Positions 36,663-46,073 are shown, numbered from the stretch's first letter. The stretch: DNA of 64,000 nucleotides from Nannocystis bainbridge (GCF_028368995.1 NZ_JAQNDL010000003.1:744001-808000), one strand, 5' to 3'. Numbers and translations are program-made. The notes: generated by a model not told the origin, from the letters alone.

Positions 36663-37954
36663 GCCTCCACCTGCTCGATCCGCAGGGTAAGGAAGTGCGC
36701 CGCGCAGGAGATGCAGGGATCATGATTCCGGATCGCCTGCTCCGCCCGCGCGGTCGCGGCCTTGTGGGACAGCCCTGCTAACACCGGCGCCATCGCCCGC
36801 AGATCGTCTTCGATGCAGCGCTGATTCTGCGAGGTCGGCGGGACGATCTTCGCGTCCGTGATGAGACCGTCGTCACCGATTGAATAGCGGTGGTAAAGAA
36901 TGCCGCGCGGCGCCTCGGTGCACCCATGGCCCAGCCCGGGCGCACATGGGACGTCCTCCGAGGCCACCGTCGGAGGGTCGTACGAGCGCACGAGCCGCGC
37001 CGCCTCGTCAAACGCCTGGATCGTCTCCACAGCGCGCGCCAGGATGCTCTTGAAAGGATTCGTGCATGGCGGGACGAAGCCGACGTCCTCGGCCGCGGCT
37101 CGGGCTCGCGGCGACAGCCGGTCGAAGTTGAGGTTGAAGCGCGAGAGAGGGCCGCAGAGGTAGGCGCCGCGGCCGTTGCGCTGTGACTGCAGCGCGCTCG
37201 AGTGCTGGACGTGCTCTTCCGTGAAGTGGGCGTCGTACTCGTGCGCCGCGATGTCGAGGCCCGCGCTGGAGACGATGCGCCCCTCGTTCATGGGGTACTC
37301 GTCGGGATGACGAAGGGCGACGAATTCATACTCCCTGCGGAAATCGGGGTAGGAGAAGCCGGCTGTCCAGCGCAGGAGAGCCTCGGCAGCGTCGAGGCCC
37401 CACTCGAGCTCGGGGAGCAGCGCCAGCAACTCGGAGCGCGACGGGGCGCGGTAGAAGCCTCCGACCTTGATGTTGATCGGGTGGATCTCGCGGCCACCCA
37501 GCAGGGTCATGATCGCGTTCCCTGCTTTCTTCATCCGCAGTCCGCGCTTGACCTCGTCCGGGTGGGACTTCGCCATGGTGAGCGCGTCGGGAAAGCCGAG
37601 GAAATCGGGGGTGTGCAGCATCACCATGTGCAAGAGGTGGCTCTCGATCCACTCACCGCAGTAGAGCAGGCGCCGGAGGGCCCGCACCGCGGGCTCGACG
37701 CGCAGGCCGTGCGCGGCCTCGATCGCATGACAGGCGCTCATCTGGTATGCGACCGGGCAGATGCCGCAGATCCGGGACGTGATGTCGGGCGCTTCGAGCT
37801 GCGCGCGACCACGCAGGAGCGCCTCGAAGAAGCGCGGCGGCTCGAAGATCCGCAGCTGCACCTCTTCGGCCGTCTCGCCGCGGAGGCGGATGAAGAGCGC
37901 GCCCTCTCCCTCGACGCGGGCGAGATAATCGACCTTGATGGTCCTAGTCGCCAT
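36659..37954 (-). CDS. hydA: Group 3b [NiFe] hydrogenase large (alpha) subunit
   Basis: 431 residues. The Ni-Fe site cysteines are in the L1 motif RICGICPV (about 61-68) and the L2 motif DPCISCAAH (412-420); cleavage after His420 would remove FLTLRIEQVEA. The wide DPCISC form with A/S is typical of group 3b, the bidirectional NADP-linked (sulfhydrogenase) enzymes. It oxidises H2 or reduces protons and exchanges electrons with HydD. It overlaps hydD by 11 bases. Confidence 0.95.
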   Translation of the reverse strand: MATRTIKVDYLARVEGEGALFIRLRGETAEEVQLRIFEPPRFFEALLRGRAQLEAPDITSRICGICPVAYQMSACHAIEAAHGLRVEPAVRALRRLLYCGEWIESHLLHMVMLHTPDFLGFPDALTMAKSHPDEVKRGLRMKKAGNAIMTLLGGREIHPINIKVGGFYRAPSRSELLALLPELEWGLDAAEALLRWTAGFSYPDFRREYEFVALRHPDEYPMNEGRIVSSAGLDIAAHEYDAHFTEEHVQHSSALQSQRNGRGAYLCGPLSRFNLNFDRLSPRARAAAEDVGFVPPCTNPFKSILARAVETIQAFDEAARLVRSYDPPTVASEDVPCAPGLGHGCTEAPRGILYHRYSIGDDGLITDAKIVPPTSQNQRCIEDDLRAMAPVLAGLSHKAATARAEQAIRNHDPCISCAAHFLTLRIEQVEA

Positions 37955-38723
37955 GCGACAGCCCCTCCTGGCGGAACGGTCCGGCGTTGGCGTTGAAGGT
38001 GTGGAAATACCGACGCACGCCGCCTTCGCTCACGCCCATCTGCACGAAGCCGCGGGCCAGCGCGGCGGTGTTGGGCGCCTCGGCGGGGCCGTAGCAGCCG
38101 TAACAGCCGCGGATGTAGCTCGGGCAGAGGGCGCCGCAGCCGGCATGGGTCACCGGTCCCATGCAGGGGGTACCGTGGGCCACCATGACGCAGACGGTGC
38201 CGCGCATCTTGCACTCGACGCAGGTGCTGTGCGAGGCGATCGCGGGCCGACGGCCGTGGAGGTATGCGCTCAGCACCTCGAGCAGCTGCCGCTTGTCGAT
38301 CGGACAGCCTCGCAGTTCGAAGTCGACGGGCACGTGTTCGGCGATCGCGGTCGAGGTGGTGAGCGAGTCGATGTAGTCAGGCCGCGCGTACACCACGCGC
38401 AGCATCTCCGCGTGATCCCGGAAGTTGCGCAGCGCCTGGATCCCGCCGGCCGTGGCGCACGCGCCGATGGTCACGAGGGACCGCGAGACGGCCCGCACTC
38501 GCCGGATGCGCTCGGCGTCGTCGGCCGTCGTGATCGACCCCTCGACCAGCGATACTTCGTAGGGGCCGCCCACGTCCGCGCTGGTCGCCTCCCGGAAATA
38601 GGCGATCTGCAGCGCGTCGGCGATCGCCAGGAGCTCATCCTCGCAATCGAGGAGCGTGAGCTGGCAGCCGTCGCAGGAGGCGAACTTCCACACCGCCAGC
38701 TTGGGGCGTCGCTTCCTCGGCAT
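37944..38723 (-). CDS. hydD: Group 3b [NiFe] hydrogenase small (delta) subunit
   Basis: 259 residues without a Tat signal, so cytoplasmic, as expected for group 3. Cys ligands of three iron-sulfur clusters are seen in FASCDGCQLTLLDCED, IGACATAGGIQ, ELRGCPIDK, STCVECKMRG.VCVM and CGALCPSYIRGCYGCYG. It relays electrons from the Ni-Fe site to HydG/HydB. Its stop is near hydA's start (overlap) and it begins 1 base after the hydG stop. Confidence 0.94.
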   Translation of the reverse strand: MPRKRRPKLAVWKFASCDGCQLTLLDCEDELLAIADALQIAYFREATSADVGGPYEVSLVEGSITTADDAERIRRVRAVSRSLVTIGACATAGGIQALRNFRDHAEMLRVVYARPDYIDSLTTSTAIAEHVPVDFELRGCPIDKRQLLEVLSAYLHGRRPAIASHSTCVECKMRGTVCVMVAHGTPCMGPVTHAGCGALCPSYIRGCYGCYGPAEAPNTAALARGFVQMGVSEGGVRRYFHTFNANAGPFRQEGLSHGD

Positions 38724-38724
38724 T

Positions 38725-39567
38725 TCAGATCTCCCTCACGTAGAACAGGCGCTCGATGCGATCGAAGCGGTAGACGGGGCCGTCCTTGCACACGAACGTG
38801 GGGCCGTACTGACAATGGCCGCAGAAGCCGACGCCGCACTTCATGCTCCGCTCCATGGACACGTGGATCCGCTCGTGCGGCACGCCGCGGCGCTCGAGCT
38901 CACGGACCGCGAAGCGCATCATCACCTCGGGGCCGCAGAGCAGCGCGACCGTCGCCGCGGGGTCGAGCTCGACCTCGGCGATCAGCGCCGGCACCACCGC
39001 CACCGTGCCCCTGAACGATGTGTCGGCCCGATCGACGGTGACCTCCACGGTCACGTCGAACCGGCTGCGCCAGCGCTCCAGCTCCTTGCGGAAGATGAAG
39101 TCGGCCGGCGAGCGGAACCCGGCCAGCACGATCACTCGGCGATACAGGCTCCGGGCCGCGAGCGCGTGGAGGATCGCGGGGCGCAGCGGCGCGACGCCGA
39201 GGCCGCCCGCGACGAACAGCAAGTCCTGGTCGCGGGCCTCGGCCAGGGGCCACGCGCTGCCGAACGGGCCGCGGACGCCGATGGTATCGCCCTTGCGGAG
39301 GCCCTGCATGGCCCGCGTCACCGCGCCCACCGCCCGGATCGTGTGGACCAGCTCCTCGGGTCGGTTCGGGTCGCCGCTGATCGAGATCGGCACCTCGCCC
39401 GCGCCGAAGGCGTAGAGCATGTTGAATTGCCCGGGCGCGAACGAGAAGCCCGCGCCTGAGGGCGCCGCGAGGTGCCAGGTGAACACGTCGGGCAGCTCGC
39501 GGTCCACCCGGCTGATGCGGGCGAACGCCGGGACCATGGGGTCGAACAGCGGGATCGGCGTGGTCAT
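38725..39567 (-). CDS. hydG: Hydrogenase FAD/NAD(P)-binding (gamma) subunit
   Basis: 280 residues of the ferredoxin-NADP reductase family. The FAD-binding barrel (PGQFNMLYAFG, EVPISISGDP, RGPFGSAWP) is followed by the NAD(P) half (LLFVAGGLGVAPLRPAI, LCGPEVMMRF) and a C-terminal 2Fe-2S site (MKCGVGFCGHCQYG..FVCKDGP). It passes electrons to NADP(H). It overlaps the cNMP-domain gene by 4 bases. Confidence 0.94.
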   Translation of the reverse strand: MTTPIPLFDPMVPAFARISRVDRELPDVFTWHLAAPSGAGFSFAPGQFNMLYAFGAGEVPISISGDPNRPEELVHTIRAVGAVTRAMQGLRKGDTIGVRGPFGSAWPLAEARDQDLLFVAGGLGVAPLRPAILHALAARSLYRRVIVLAGFRSPADFIFRKELERWRSRFDVTVEVTVDRADTSFRGTVAVVPALIAEVELDPAATVALLCGPEVMMRFAVRELERRGVPHERIHVSMERSMKCGVGFCGHCQYGPTFVCKDGPVYRFDRIERLFYVREI

Positions 39568-40046
39568 GGCGAGGCCTTGTAGACGTCGAGCCGCTGGAGT
39601 CGCACGCGCTCGAGCCGATGGTAGGTCAGGGCGAGCAGACGCTTCATCAACACGTATCCGAGCTCGTGATCGGCCTCCATCTTGCGGTAGAGGCACGCCC
39701 CGTCGAGCGCGAGGGCCACGACCGGATCGAGCGCGCGCGCGTCGAGGTGCACGCGCGGCGGTAGTGAGGGATCGGCGCCGTCGAGCCTGGTCCACGAGAG
39801 GCCGAGCACATCGCCGGCGCCGACCGTTTCGACCCGTACCGCGCCGCGCCCGGGGACGTGGACCTCGAGAGAGGCACGACCGGCGCGCAGGAGGTAGAAC
39901 GTCCTGGCCTCTTCGCCCTCGCGGAGAAGGAACTGTCCGGGCTGGAAGCGCACGTTCTTCGTGCAACCGACCAAAACCGCGTGGTGCGCTCGACCCAGGC
40001 CGTCGAGGAACGGGTGGGCAGCGAGGAGCCGGGCCAGATCGTCCAT
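39564..40046 (-). CDS. Cyclic-nucleotide-binding domain protein of the hydrogenase operon
   Basis: 160 residues: a lone cNMP-binding jelly roll (F.PGQFLLREGEEARTFYLLRAG, then VETVGAGDVLGLSW, about 30-85) followed by helices and no DNA-binding domain. The phosphate-binding cassette RA.L.. pattern is not clear, so ligand binding is unproven. Genes of this type are common in group 3b operons, where they may regulate the enzyme. Overlaps hydG by 4 bases and starts 10 bases after hydB. Confidence 0.82.
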   Translation of the reverse strand: MDDLARLLAAHPFLDGLGRAHHAVLVGCTKNVRFQPGQFLLREGEEARTFYLLRAGRASLEVHVPGRGAVRVETVGAGDVLGLSWTRLDGADPSLPPRVHLDARALDPVVALALDGACLYRKMEADHELGYVLMKRLLALTYHRLERVRLQRLDVYKASP

Positions 40047-40056
40047 CGGGCTCCCG

Positions 40057-41196
40057 TCATGCGACCGGCACGTCCGCGCGGAGCGCCGCGGCTTCTTCGG
40101 TGATGTCGATCCCGACCGGGCACCAGGTGATGCAGCGGCCGCACCCGACGCAGCCCGAGGTTCCGTATTGATCGATCCAGCTGGCGAGCTTGTGGGTGAG
40201 CCATTGACGGTACCGCGCCCGCAGCGACGGCCGCACGCTGCCTCCGTGTACGTACGAGTGATCGAGCGTGAAGCAAGAGTCCCACCGGCGCTCCCGCGTC
40301 GCCGTCGCGCCAGCGAGATCCGTCGTATCGACCGTCGTGCTGCAGAAGCAAGTCGGGCACACGAGCGTGCAGTTGGTACAGCCGAGGCAGCGTTCGGCCA
40401 CCTGTGCCCATCTGGGGTGCTCCTGGTTGGCGTAGAAGAGCGACTTGATGTCGCGCGTGTCCATGTGCCGACCCATGTTCGCGGTCGCAGCGGCGGTGAC
40501 GGCGGACGCGGCCGCGTGGTCAGCCTCGCTCGCCGGCGCGTGCTCGACGCGAGCGAGGAGGTCGGCACCCGCCGCCGATCCGACCTCGACCACGAAGCGG
40601 TGCGGGCCGCCGCTCAGGAGCTCCGTCAGCGCGAGATCGAAGCCGCCGCTCGCCCGTGGCCCTGTGCCCATCGACGCGCAGAAGCAGGTGCCGCTCGGCT
40701 CTCCGCAATTGACAGCCACGACGAACACGCCGCGCCGACGCGACGCATAGTCGGCGTCGACATGATGTCCCCCGACGAACACCCGATCTTGAACCGCGAT
40801 CGCCTGCAGCTCGCACGAGCGAACGCCGATCAGCGCGAGCTTCCGGTCGATCGGGGGCTCGGGCGTCAACACCGGGCCGCCCGCGCCCCTCCGCAGCTGG
40901 AAGAGCCGGATCGAGGGCGGAAAGAACTCGCGCTTGTGGGACTGCGGACCGACCGCATAGCCGAACAGCGCCTGGTCGGCGCGACGGCGCAGCCGGTAAC
41001 GGCCGGGCGCTTGCTCGTCGCCGACGCCTACTGGAAGGTCCTCGATGCCGCGCAGCTGGTCGTGGACGATCGCGCCGTCACGGACGGTCGGCCCCACGAC
41101 GAGATAACCATCATCGCGCAGATGCTGAAGGAGAGACGCGAGTCCGTCACGAAGGAGCAGGACGCTCGCATTGATGTCGGGTCTCGGATGCACCAT
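40057..41196 (-). CDS. hydB: Hydrogenase 4Fe-4S (beta) subunit
   Basis: 379 residues. C-terminal ferredoxin-like pair of clusters: CLGCTNCTLVCPTCFC and CVGCGRCITWCPVGID. The N-terminal two-thirds (KLALIGVRSCELQAI, NCGEPSGTCFC) match the beta subunit of archaeal and bacterial sulfhydrogenases, which sits between the small subunit and HydG. The start at 41196 has GGAG five bases upstream. First gene of the 11-gene operon. Confidence 0.92.
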   Translation of the reverse strand: MVHPRPDINASVLLLRDGLASLLQHLRDDGYLVVGPTVRDGAIVHDQLRGIEDLPVGVGDEQAPGRYRLRRRADQALFGYAVGPQSHKREFFPPSIRLFQLRRGAGGPVLTPEPPIDRKLALIGVRSCELQAIAVQDRVFVGGHHVDADYASRRRGVFVVAVNCGEPSGTCFCASMGTGPRASGGFDLALTELLSGGPHRFVVEVGSAAGADLLARVEHAPASEADHAAASAVTAAATANMGRHMDTRDIKSLFYANQEHPRWAQVAERCLGCTNCTLVCPTCFCSTTVDTTDLAGATATRERRWDSCFTLDHSYVHGGSVRPSLRARYRQWLTHKLASWIDQYGTSGCVGCGRCITWCPVGIDITEEAAALRADVPVA

Positions 41197-41775
41197 GCTC
41201 GCTCCGGCGCGGCCTGCGGCCGGCCATGGACCGATGAACGATGCGAGAATGCCGTCCCGCGTCGAGCAGGTCCGACGGCGATCGCACCGATTCGACGATT
41301 CGCCCGCCCACAAGCCAGGAGCCCGCGCGGGCGAACCACAGTCTGCCGCGGGACGCGCCACAGCGAAGTAACCCGTGGTGGCCCCAGTGCGGCTCGCGCC
41401 AGCGACCACCCGGACGACCGGCGCTCCACACTCTCGAACCCACGTCCGCCCGTTCTCACCGCTCTACGACGAGGTCGACCACTGCTCGACCCGCCTCCGC
41501 ATGGACGCTCGACGGCCCCACGGTGCTCCATACGCCGATGCCGGGGTTCAGCGCCGCGCTCGCCATCGACCTGGTGCCGGGCGCGATCGTCCTCGGTCTC
41601 CTGCACGTCTACCTCGGCTTGCGCGGGGCTCAGTCCGCCAACGTGAAGGTCCCGGCATGATTGGCCGCAGCGTCGCGGCAGTGTCCGGGGCATTGCGGCG
41701 CTGCAACGGCTCTGACATGGTGATCGTCGGGACGCGACCAGGCGTCCAACCCGACCGGCCCGGAGGTCACTCGAC
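41197..41775. other. Intergenic region, 579 bp, upstream of the hydrogenase operon
   Basis: Contains the operon promoter, for which no clear -24/-12, -35/-10 or FNR-like box was found, and one short hydrophobic frame listed separately. Confidence 0.35.
41538..41660 (+). CDS. Possible 40-residue membrane peptide
   Basis: ATG at 41538 to a stop at 41660 encodes MPGFSAALAIDLVPGAIVLG and continues through LLHVYLGLRGAQ to KVPA: one hydrophobic helix with a short basic tail. Codon pattern looks coding but there is no strong ribosome site and no family. It could be a fragment of a larger membrane protein. Confidence 0.25.
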   Translation: MPGFSAALAIDLVPGAIVLGLLHVYLGLRGAQSANVKVPA

Positions 41776-42075
41776 ATGATCACGTTGGAGATGCGCGGCG
41801 CGTGGCGGGAGCTAGAACGCAAGCTCCGTCCGTTCGTCGCGCGCCGCGTCGCCGGGCCGACGCCGAAGATGTCCTCCAGGACATTTTCTTGCGCATGCAG
41901 AAGAGCTTGCCCCACCTCCGTGACGAGGATCGTTTCGGGCCGTGGGTGTACCAGGTCGCCCGGAGCGCCATCGTCGACCACCAGCGCGCGGCCCTGCGGC
42001 ACCCGCTGGCGTCTCTCGAAGCTGCCGACGAGCCCGCCGCGGACGACCCCTCCGCCCACCGATCCCCGTCCGAGC
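41776..42075 (+). pseudogene. ECF sigma factor, frameshifted and truncated
   Basis: The start frame gives MRGAWRELERKLRPFVARRVA, the region 2 beginning of an ECF sigma factor, then loses register near 41858. The +1 frame continues with ADAEDVLQDIFLRMQKSLPHL, FGPWVYQVARSAIVDHQRA and an acidic linker. A single missing base after GTCGCCGGG would restore the frame. Region 4 (helix-turn-helix) is not found downstream. I infer a decayed ECF sigma gene. Confidence 0.7.
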
Positions 42076-42200
42076 GCGTAGGGCCCGATGATTCCGCGGG
42101 GCGTGGAGTCGCGCCGGCGTTCGCCCTCGGACGCAAGACATCTGCGGACGCCGCCGACCTTCTCCTGGCCATTCCCGGCTGCTCGGGTTCGACGGAGACA

Positions 42201-43886
42201 TCACTGGCAGGCGCCGTCCCACTCGTGGGCGCCGATGCTGAGCGGCAGCGTGCGGGGCAGGCCGCGGAGGTCCGCCGGCGCGTAGGCGGTGATGTCGCGG
42301 CCGCCCTTCGTCACCGTGCAGGGGGACTGGGCGTCGAGGAGCAGGTCGTCTTCGGGGCCGACGAGGACGTCCGGCAGCTTGAGATTGGCCGAGGCGTTCG
42401 CGCCCAGGCCGTTCTCGAACTGCACCACCGTCGTCCACTGCCGGGAGGGGTTGGAGCCCCGCAGCACCTCGTCGCAGTTGAAGACGTTGTTGCGCGCGTG
42501 GCTCGGGACGGACGTGCCGCTCATGGACTGGATGCACGCGACCACGTCGTCGTGCTTGCCTTCGATCAGGTTGTTGTCGACGATCGGCTGGGCCGACTGA
42601 TCGAGGTAGAGCCCGCGCGCGGGGCCGCCGCCGTTGAGGTAGATGCTGTTGCCCAGCACCTTCGAGGCGCCGCCGCTGAGCTGGATGGCGAACGCGCCGC
42701 CTGGCACGTTGGACAGGTCGAGCACGTTGGCCACGAATGCGCCGTTCGAGGCCGAGGCGTGGATGGCTCGCGCGCCGCCGGTGGCCTTGGGGCTCTGGAA
42801 GCGGAAGCGGTTGGCGACGACGGTCGGGTGCCCGTCGACGACGCGGAGGCCGTAGGCCTGGATATCGGGGATGGCGACGATCGGCTCGAGGACGTTGTTG
42901 CTGATCGTCGCGTCCCCCCGGACGAAGACGGCCGCGCGATAGGTGCCGCGGGCGACGCCGACGTGAAAGCCGTCGATCACGGTGCCCGCCTGCACGCCGG
43001 TGGGGACCTCGATCGCCCGGTGGGGATCGGTCGCGGACGAGGAGAGCGTGACGAGCGAGGCGTCGACGATCTTGGTGACGTGTTGAGAGGGATCTCGCTC
43101 GCCCCAGTCAGCCCGGTAGCCGCCGTACAGCGAGATGCCGTCGACAATCACGATGTGGTCGCCGTTGGAGTAGTCGATCGTGTACTCGCCCTCGGCGACG
43201 CGGATCGTGTCGATGGTGCCGAGCTGCGCGGCCTGGTCGATGGCCCACTGGATGGTGCGCAGCGGCAGGTCTGCGGTGCCGGGATTGCTGTTCAGGCCGT
43301 CAGGGTGGACGTAGAGCACGTTCGCGTCGCCGCCGCCGTCGGTGGTGCTGCCGTCGCTGCTCGAGCCGCCGGTCGTTGTGCCGGTGGTGTCGGTGGTGCC
43401 GTCAGTGGTGGCGCCCGTGGTGGTGCCCGTGGTGTCGGTGGTGGTGTCGGTGGTGGCGCCCGTGGTGGTGCCCGTGGTGTCCGTGGTGGTGCCCGTGGTG
43501 TCGGTGGTGGCGCCCGTGGTGGTGCCCGTGGTGTCCGTGGTGGTGTCCGTGGTGGTCTCCGTGGTGGCGCCCGTGGTGTCGTCTACGCCCTCGGTGGTGG
43601 AATCGCCGGTGAGCGAATCATCGGTGGTTGGGTCGCCGGTGAGCGAGGTGCTGGTCGGCGTGGGGCCGGTCGACGTGCTGGGAGCCTCGGTGGTGGTCGT
43701 GCCGGGGTCGCCGGGGGTCGTCGCGTCCGAGGTCGAGCCGGTCGCGTCGTCGGTGGTCGCGGCGGTGGAGCTGGTCTCACCGGAGGCGGAGCTGTCTCCG
43801 CCGACGCCGCCGCACGCCGGGCCGATGCCCAGCGCGGTCACGATCAGGAAGGAGCGCCACTCATGAAAGTCAGCGAGTCGGTGCAT
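42201..43886 (-). CDS. Lipoprotein with Thr-rich repeat and parallel beta-helix domain (DUF1565-like)
   Basis: 561 residues. Start at 43886 gives a signal region with PACGGVGG as a possible lipobox-like end. Residues 30-185 are a low-complexity Asp/Gly/Thr stretch (repeats of TTDTTGTTTGA). The C-terminal domain begins VLYVHPDGLNSNPGTADLPL, like DUF1565/beta-helix proteins, with many N-x-I/V rungs (ISNNVLEPI, VANRFRF, VLGNSIYLNG, VDNNLIEGK). Two Cys near CIQSM and FNCDEVL. A surface or carbohydrate-binding role is likely; no catalytic motif. Confidence 0.78.
   Translation of the reverse strand: MHRLADFHEWRSFLIVTALGIGPACGGVGGDSSASGETSSTAATTDDATGSTSDATTPGDPGTTTTEAPSTSTGPTPTSTSLTGDPTTDDSLTGDSTTEGVDDTTGATTETTTDTTTDTTGTTTGATTDTTGTTTDTTGTTTGATTDTTTDTTGTTTGATTDGTTDTTGTTTGGSSSDGSTTDGGGDANVLYVHPDGLNSNPGTADLPLRTIQWAIDQAAQLGTIDTIRVAEGEYTIDYSNGDHIVIVDGISLYGGYRADWGERDPSQHVTKIVDASLVTLSSSATDPHRAIEVPTGVQAGTVIDGFHVGVARGTYRAAVFVRGDATISNNVLEPIVAIPDIQAYGLRVVDGHPTVVANRFRFQSPKATGGARAIHASASNGAFVANVLDLSNVPGGAFAIQLSGGASKVLGNSIYLNGGGPARGLYLDQSAQPIVDNNLIEGKHDDVVACIQSMSGTSVPSHARNNVFNCDEVLRGSNPSRQWTTVVQFENGLGANASANLKLPDVLVGPEDDLLLDAQSPCTVTKGGRDITAYAPADLRGLPRTLPLSIGAHEWDGACQ
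43376..43579. repeat. Tandem repeat encoding the Thr-rich linker
   Basis: Variant copies of a roughly 12-21 base unit (GTGGTGCCCGTGGTGTCG and related) fill this stretch; the minus strand reads as TTDTTGTTTGA-type repeats. Copy number can change by slippage. Confidence 0.75.
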
Positions 43887-44125
43887 GGGGCGCACGATGT
43901 CACGCGGACCCCGGCCCTGCACAGGGCGGGGTCGACGCGGGCATGTATCGTGAGTGCTCCCAAACATCGCGGCGACGGGAGTCGTGCCGGCGCTCTCGCG
44001 GAGCGGCGGCGAGATTGCGCGGTCTCATACTCGCATCCGCGCAATTATGACTCGCATGGATGCGAGATTCGACGCGCGGGCCGACGAAGACGTGCGGCGC
44101 CGCGCCTCGTGGTGTAACGGCGGTC

Positions 44126-45361
44126 CTACCGATCGGACAGCGTGCCGAGAAAGGCGACGATGTCGCGCTCCTCTGCGGTCGTGAGCCCGAGGTTGCCGAC
44201 CTTGGCGGTCTCGAGATTGTCCGCCACTTCAGGTGCCGGCCAGCACGTGCGCTTCTCCCCTGGATCCCCCGGCGCGCACGTCGGGAGGACGGCGCGCGTG
44301 TTGTAGAAATGGACCATCTCCTCGAGGCTCTTGAAATAGCCGTTGTGCCCGTAGGCCTTGACGAACGACCCGTAGGGCCGCTTGTCGACGTTGCGCAGGG
44401 TCGGGACCTTGTGTTTGCCGTTGTTCTCGGCCGCCAAGCTGGCGTATTCGGGCCGCGTGGCGAGGAAGCTGCCGAGCCCGAGATCGACGAACGCCGCGCC
44501 GAGCGGGTTGACGGCGGGCGGCTGGGTGTAGAACGGATTCTCCGGGTTCTTCGGCGCCCCGAGGTTCGCGTACGTGAAGTCGGTGAACAGCGGCGGCACA
44601 TTGCCGTCGCTCACGATCGCGTGGCAGGTGTCGCAGCCGGCCTTGCCGCGAAACAGGGCGAGGCCGCGGAGCTCCTGGTCGTCGAGCGCTGCCTCGCCTG
44701 CGAGGTACGCGTCGAACCGCGAGCTGAAGGCGCTCATCTCCCGCGATGCTTCGTAGCGCTCGATCGACCGCGCGATGGCGGCGAACGCCGCGTCGACGTC
44801 GTCGCAGATGCCCTGGCCCCAGACCTGGCGCAGCAGCAGCGAATAGCCCGAGTGCGGGCTGCATACTCGCTTCACCACCGCGGCCGCGTCCGGCAGGGCT
44901 TGTTCGAGCGGGTTGAGGAACGGGCCTTGCGCTTGGTCGGCTGCCGGGTTGCCGAGCTTCTCGCCGGTGGCGCGACCGTCCCAGAAGGCACCGCCGACGA
45001 ACTCGCCGTTCTTCTTGTCGCGGTGAAGGATCGGACTGAACGACGCGTACGCGCTGCTCGGTGGTTTGCGGGCGCCGAAGCGACCGGCCACCGATCCCTC
45101 GTAGACGGCACCGTGCATGTCGATGGCCTCGATCGGCCCAGTCCAGCCCACTTCCAGGCCATGGCAGTCACTGCAGTCCTGATTGCCGCGGGCGGACAAC
45201 CTCTCGTCGAAGAAGAGCAACTTTCCCAGTTGCTCCTTGGCGCTGAGCCCGGCCCCGGGCGCGCCGCGTCCGGTTCTGGGCGGATCGGCGAAGACGACCG
45301 TGCTGGCGGCGACGACCAGCACGCCCAATGCGACCGTCCCGGTGAGAGTTAGGCTTCTCAT
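44126..45361 (-). CDS. Di-haem cytochrome c peroxidase family protein
   Basis: 411 residues with a signal peptide (MRSLTLTGTVALGVLVVAAS...FA). Two haem-c motifs CSDCH (63-67) and CDTCH (243-247), plus LGKLLFFDERLS and VPTLRNVDKRPYGSFVKAYGHNG, are typical of bacterial cytochrome c peroxidases/MauG-like proteins. Periplasmic; reduces H2O2 or oxidises a protein or organic substrate. The long SPHSGYSLLLRQVWG insert is normal in the class. No MauG partner is nearby. Confidence 0.9.
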   Translation of the reverse strand: MRSLTLTGTVALGVLVVAASTVVFADPPRTGRGAPGAGLSAKEQLGKLLFFDERLSARGNQDCSDCHGLEVGWTGPIEAIDMHGAVYEGSVAGRFGARKPPSSAYASFSPILHRDKKNGEFVGGAFWDGRATGEKLGNPAADQAQGPFLNPLEQALPDAAAVVKRVCSPHSGYSLLLRQVWGQGICDDVDAAFAAIARSIERYEASREMSAFSSRFDAYLAGEAALDDQELRGLALFRGKAGCDTCHAIVSDGNVPPLFTDFTYANLGAPKNPENPFYTQPPAVNPLGAAFVDLGLGSFLATRPEYASLAAENNGKHKVPTLRNVDKRPYGSFVKAYGHNGYFKSLEEMVHFYNTRAVLPTCAPGDPGEKRTCWPAPEVADNLETAKVGNLGLTTAEERDIVAFLGTLSDR

Positions 45362-45626
45362 TCGAACATCCTTCGACGCCCACCGAGCGCACGGGGGTGC
45401 GACAGCTACCGGATGGGCTGCGTCCTCTCCGGGGTACCGCCCGGGCCCCGCATGTCAATCGAGGGACGTGCGAACGACGGGCGCCAGTGCGATGGGACAG
45501 GTCCAGCCGCGGACCTGCTCGCCAGGTCGACCGCGGCGCGGAAGAACCGTGCGCGGGGTCCGCCGCCGCGCGCGGGTGGGTGGGCGACGGTCACTTCGTC
45601 GCGAGCGGGGTGCGGAGGCGATGCCC

Positions 45627-46073
45627 TCATGCCGACTTTCGGGGGGCGCCGTCCTCGTGACGACCCTCGCGCTCGAGCCACGGATAGATGTTGGTATTCT
45701 CGACCTCGGCGTGCCTGCGCATGAGCTCCACGAGAAGCTCGATCGCGGGTGCACGGATCTCGTGCAGTTGGATCTGCAGCCCCAGACTCTCGAGCGCCTG
45801 GAGGATCTCGGCGTGTTGCGCCGAGAGCGTATCGACCATCTCACGACATTCGGGGCCCCGGCGGGCGAACTCTGGGAACACCTGCTCCTGCTCGAATCGA
45901 AAGTGGTTCTCGATGTCGCGGATGAACCCGGTCCACACGGCGTCGACTTCGCCCCAGGCCCCTGCATTGGCGAAGTTGCACAGGTCGTCGAACTCCTGAT
46001 CGAAGGCGACGTGGTCGTCATGAAGGCGGCGGGCGACGCCGGCCATGTCTCGAGAATTCGTCTTTTTCCGCAT
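45627..46073 (-). CDS. Hemerythrin HHE domain protein
   Basis: 148 residues. The start at 46073 has a Gly/Ala-rich ribosome site (GGGGGGAAG); Met at 46046 is an alternative. Iron ligands of a hemerythrin-like four-helix bundle: HDDHVAFDQEF, HFRFEQEQVFPEF, QHAEILQALE and RRHAEVENTNIYPWLE. Likely binds a di-iron centre for O2, NO or iron-sulfur repair; cytoplasmic. Next to a peroxidase, a link to oxidative stress is possible. Confidence 0.88.
   Translation of the reverse strand: MRKKTNSRDMAGVARRLHDDHVAFDQEFDDLCNFANAGAWGEVDAVWTGFIRDIENHFRFEQEQVFPEFARRGPECREMVDTLSAQHAEILQALESLGLQIQLHEIRAPAIELLVELMRRHAEVENTNIYPWLEREGRHEDGAPRKSA

Noticed and set aside
43376..43579. CRISPR-like or mobile repeat
   Set aside because: The repeat is coding low-complexity DNA with no unique spacers of regular length.
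43342..43866. Plus-strand frame rich in Val/Pro/Ser repeats
   Set aside because: It is the antisense of the Thr-rich linker in the beta-helix lipoprotein; repeats in the real gene cause the long open frame.
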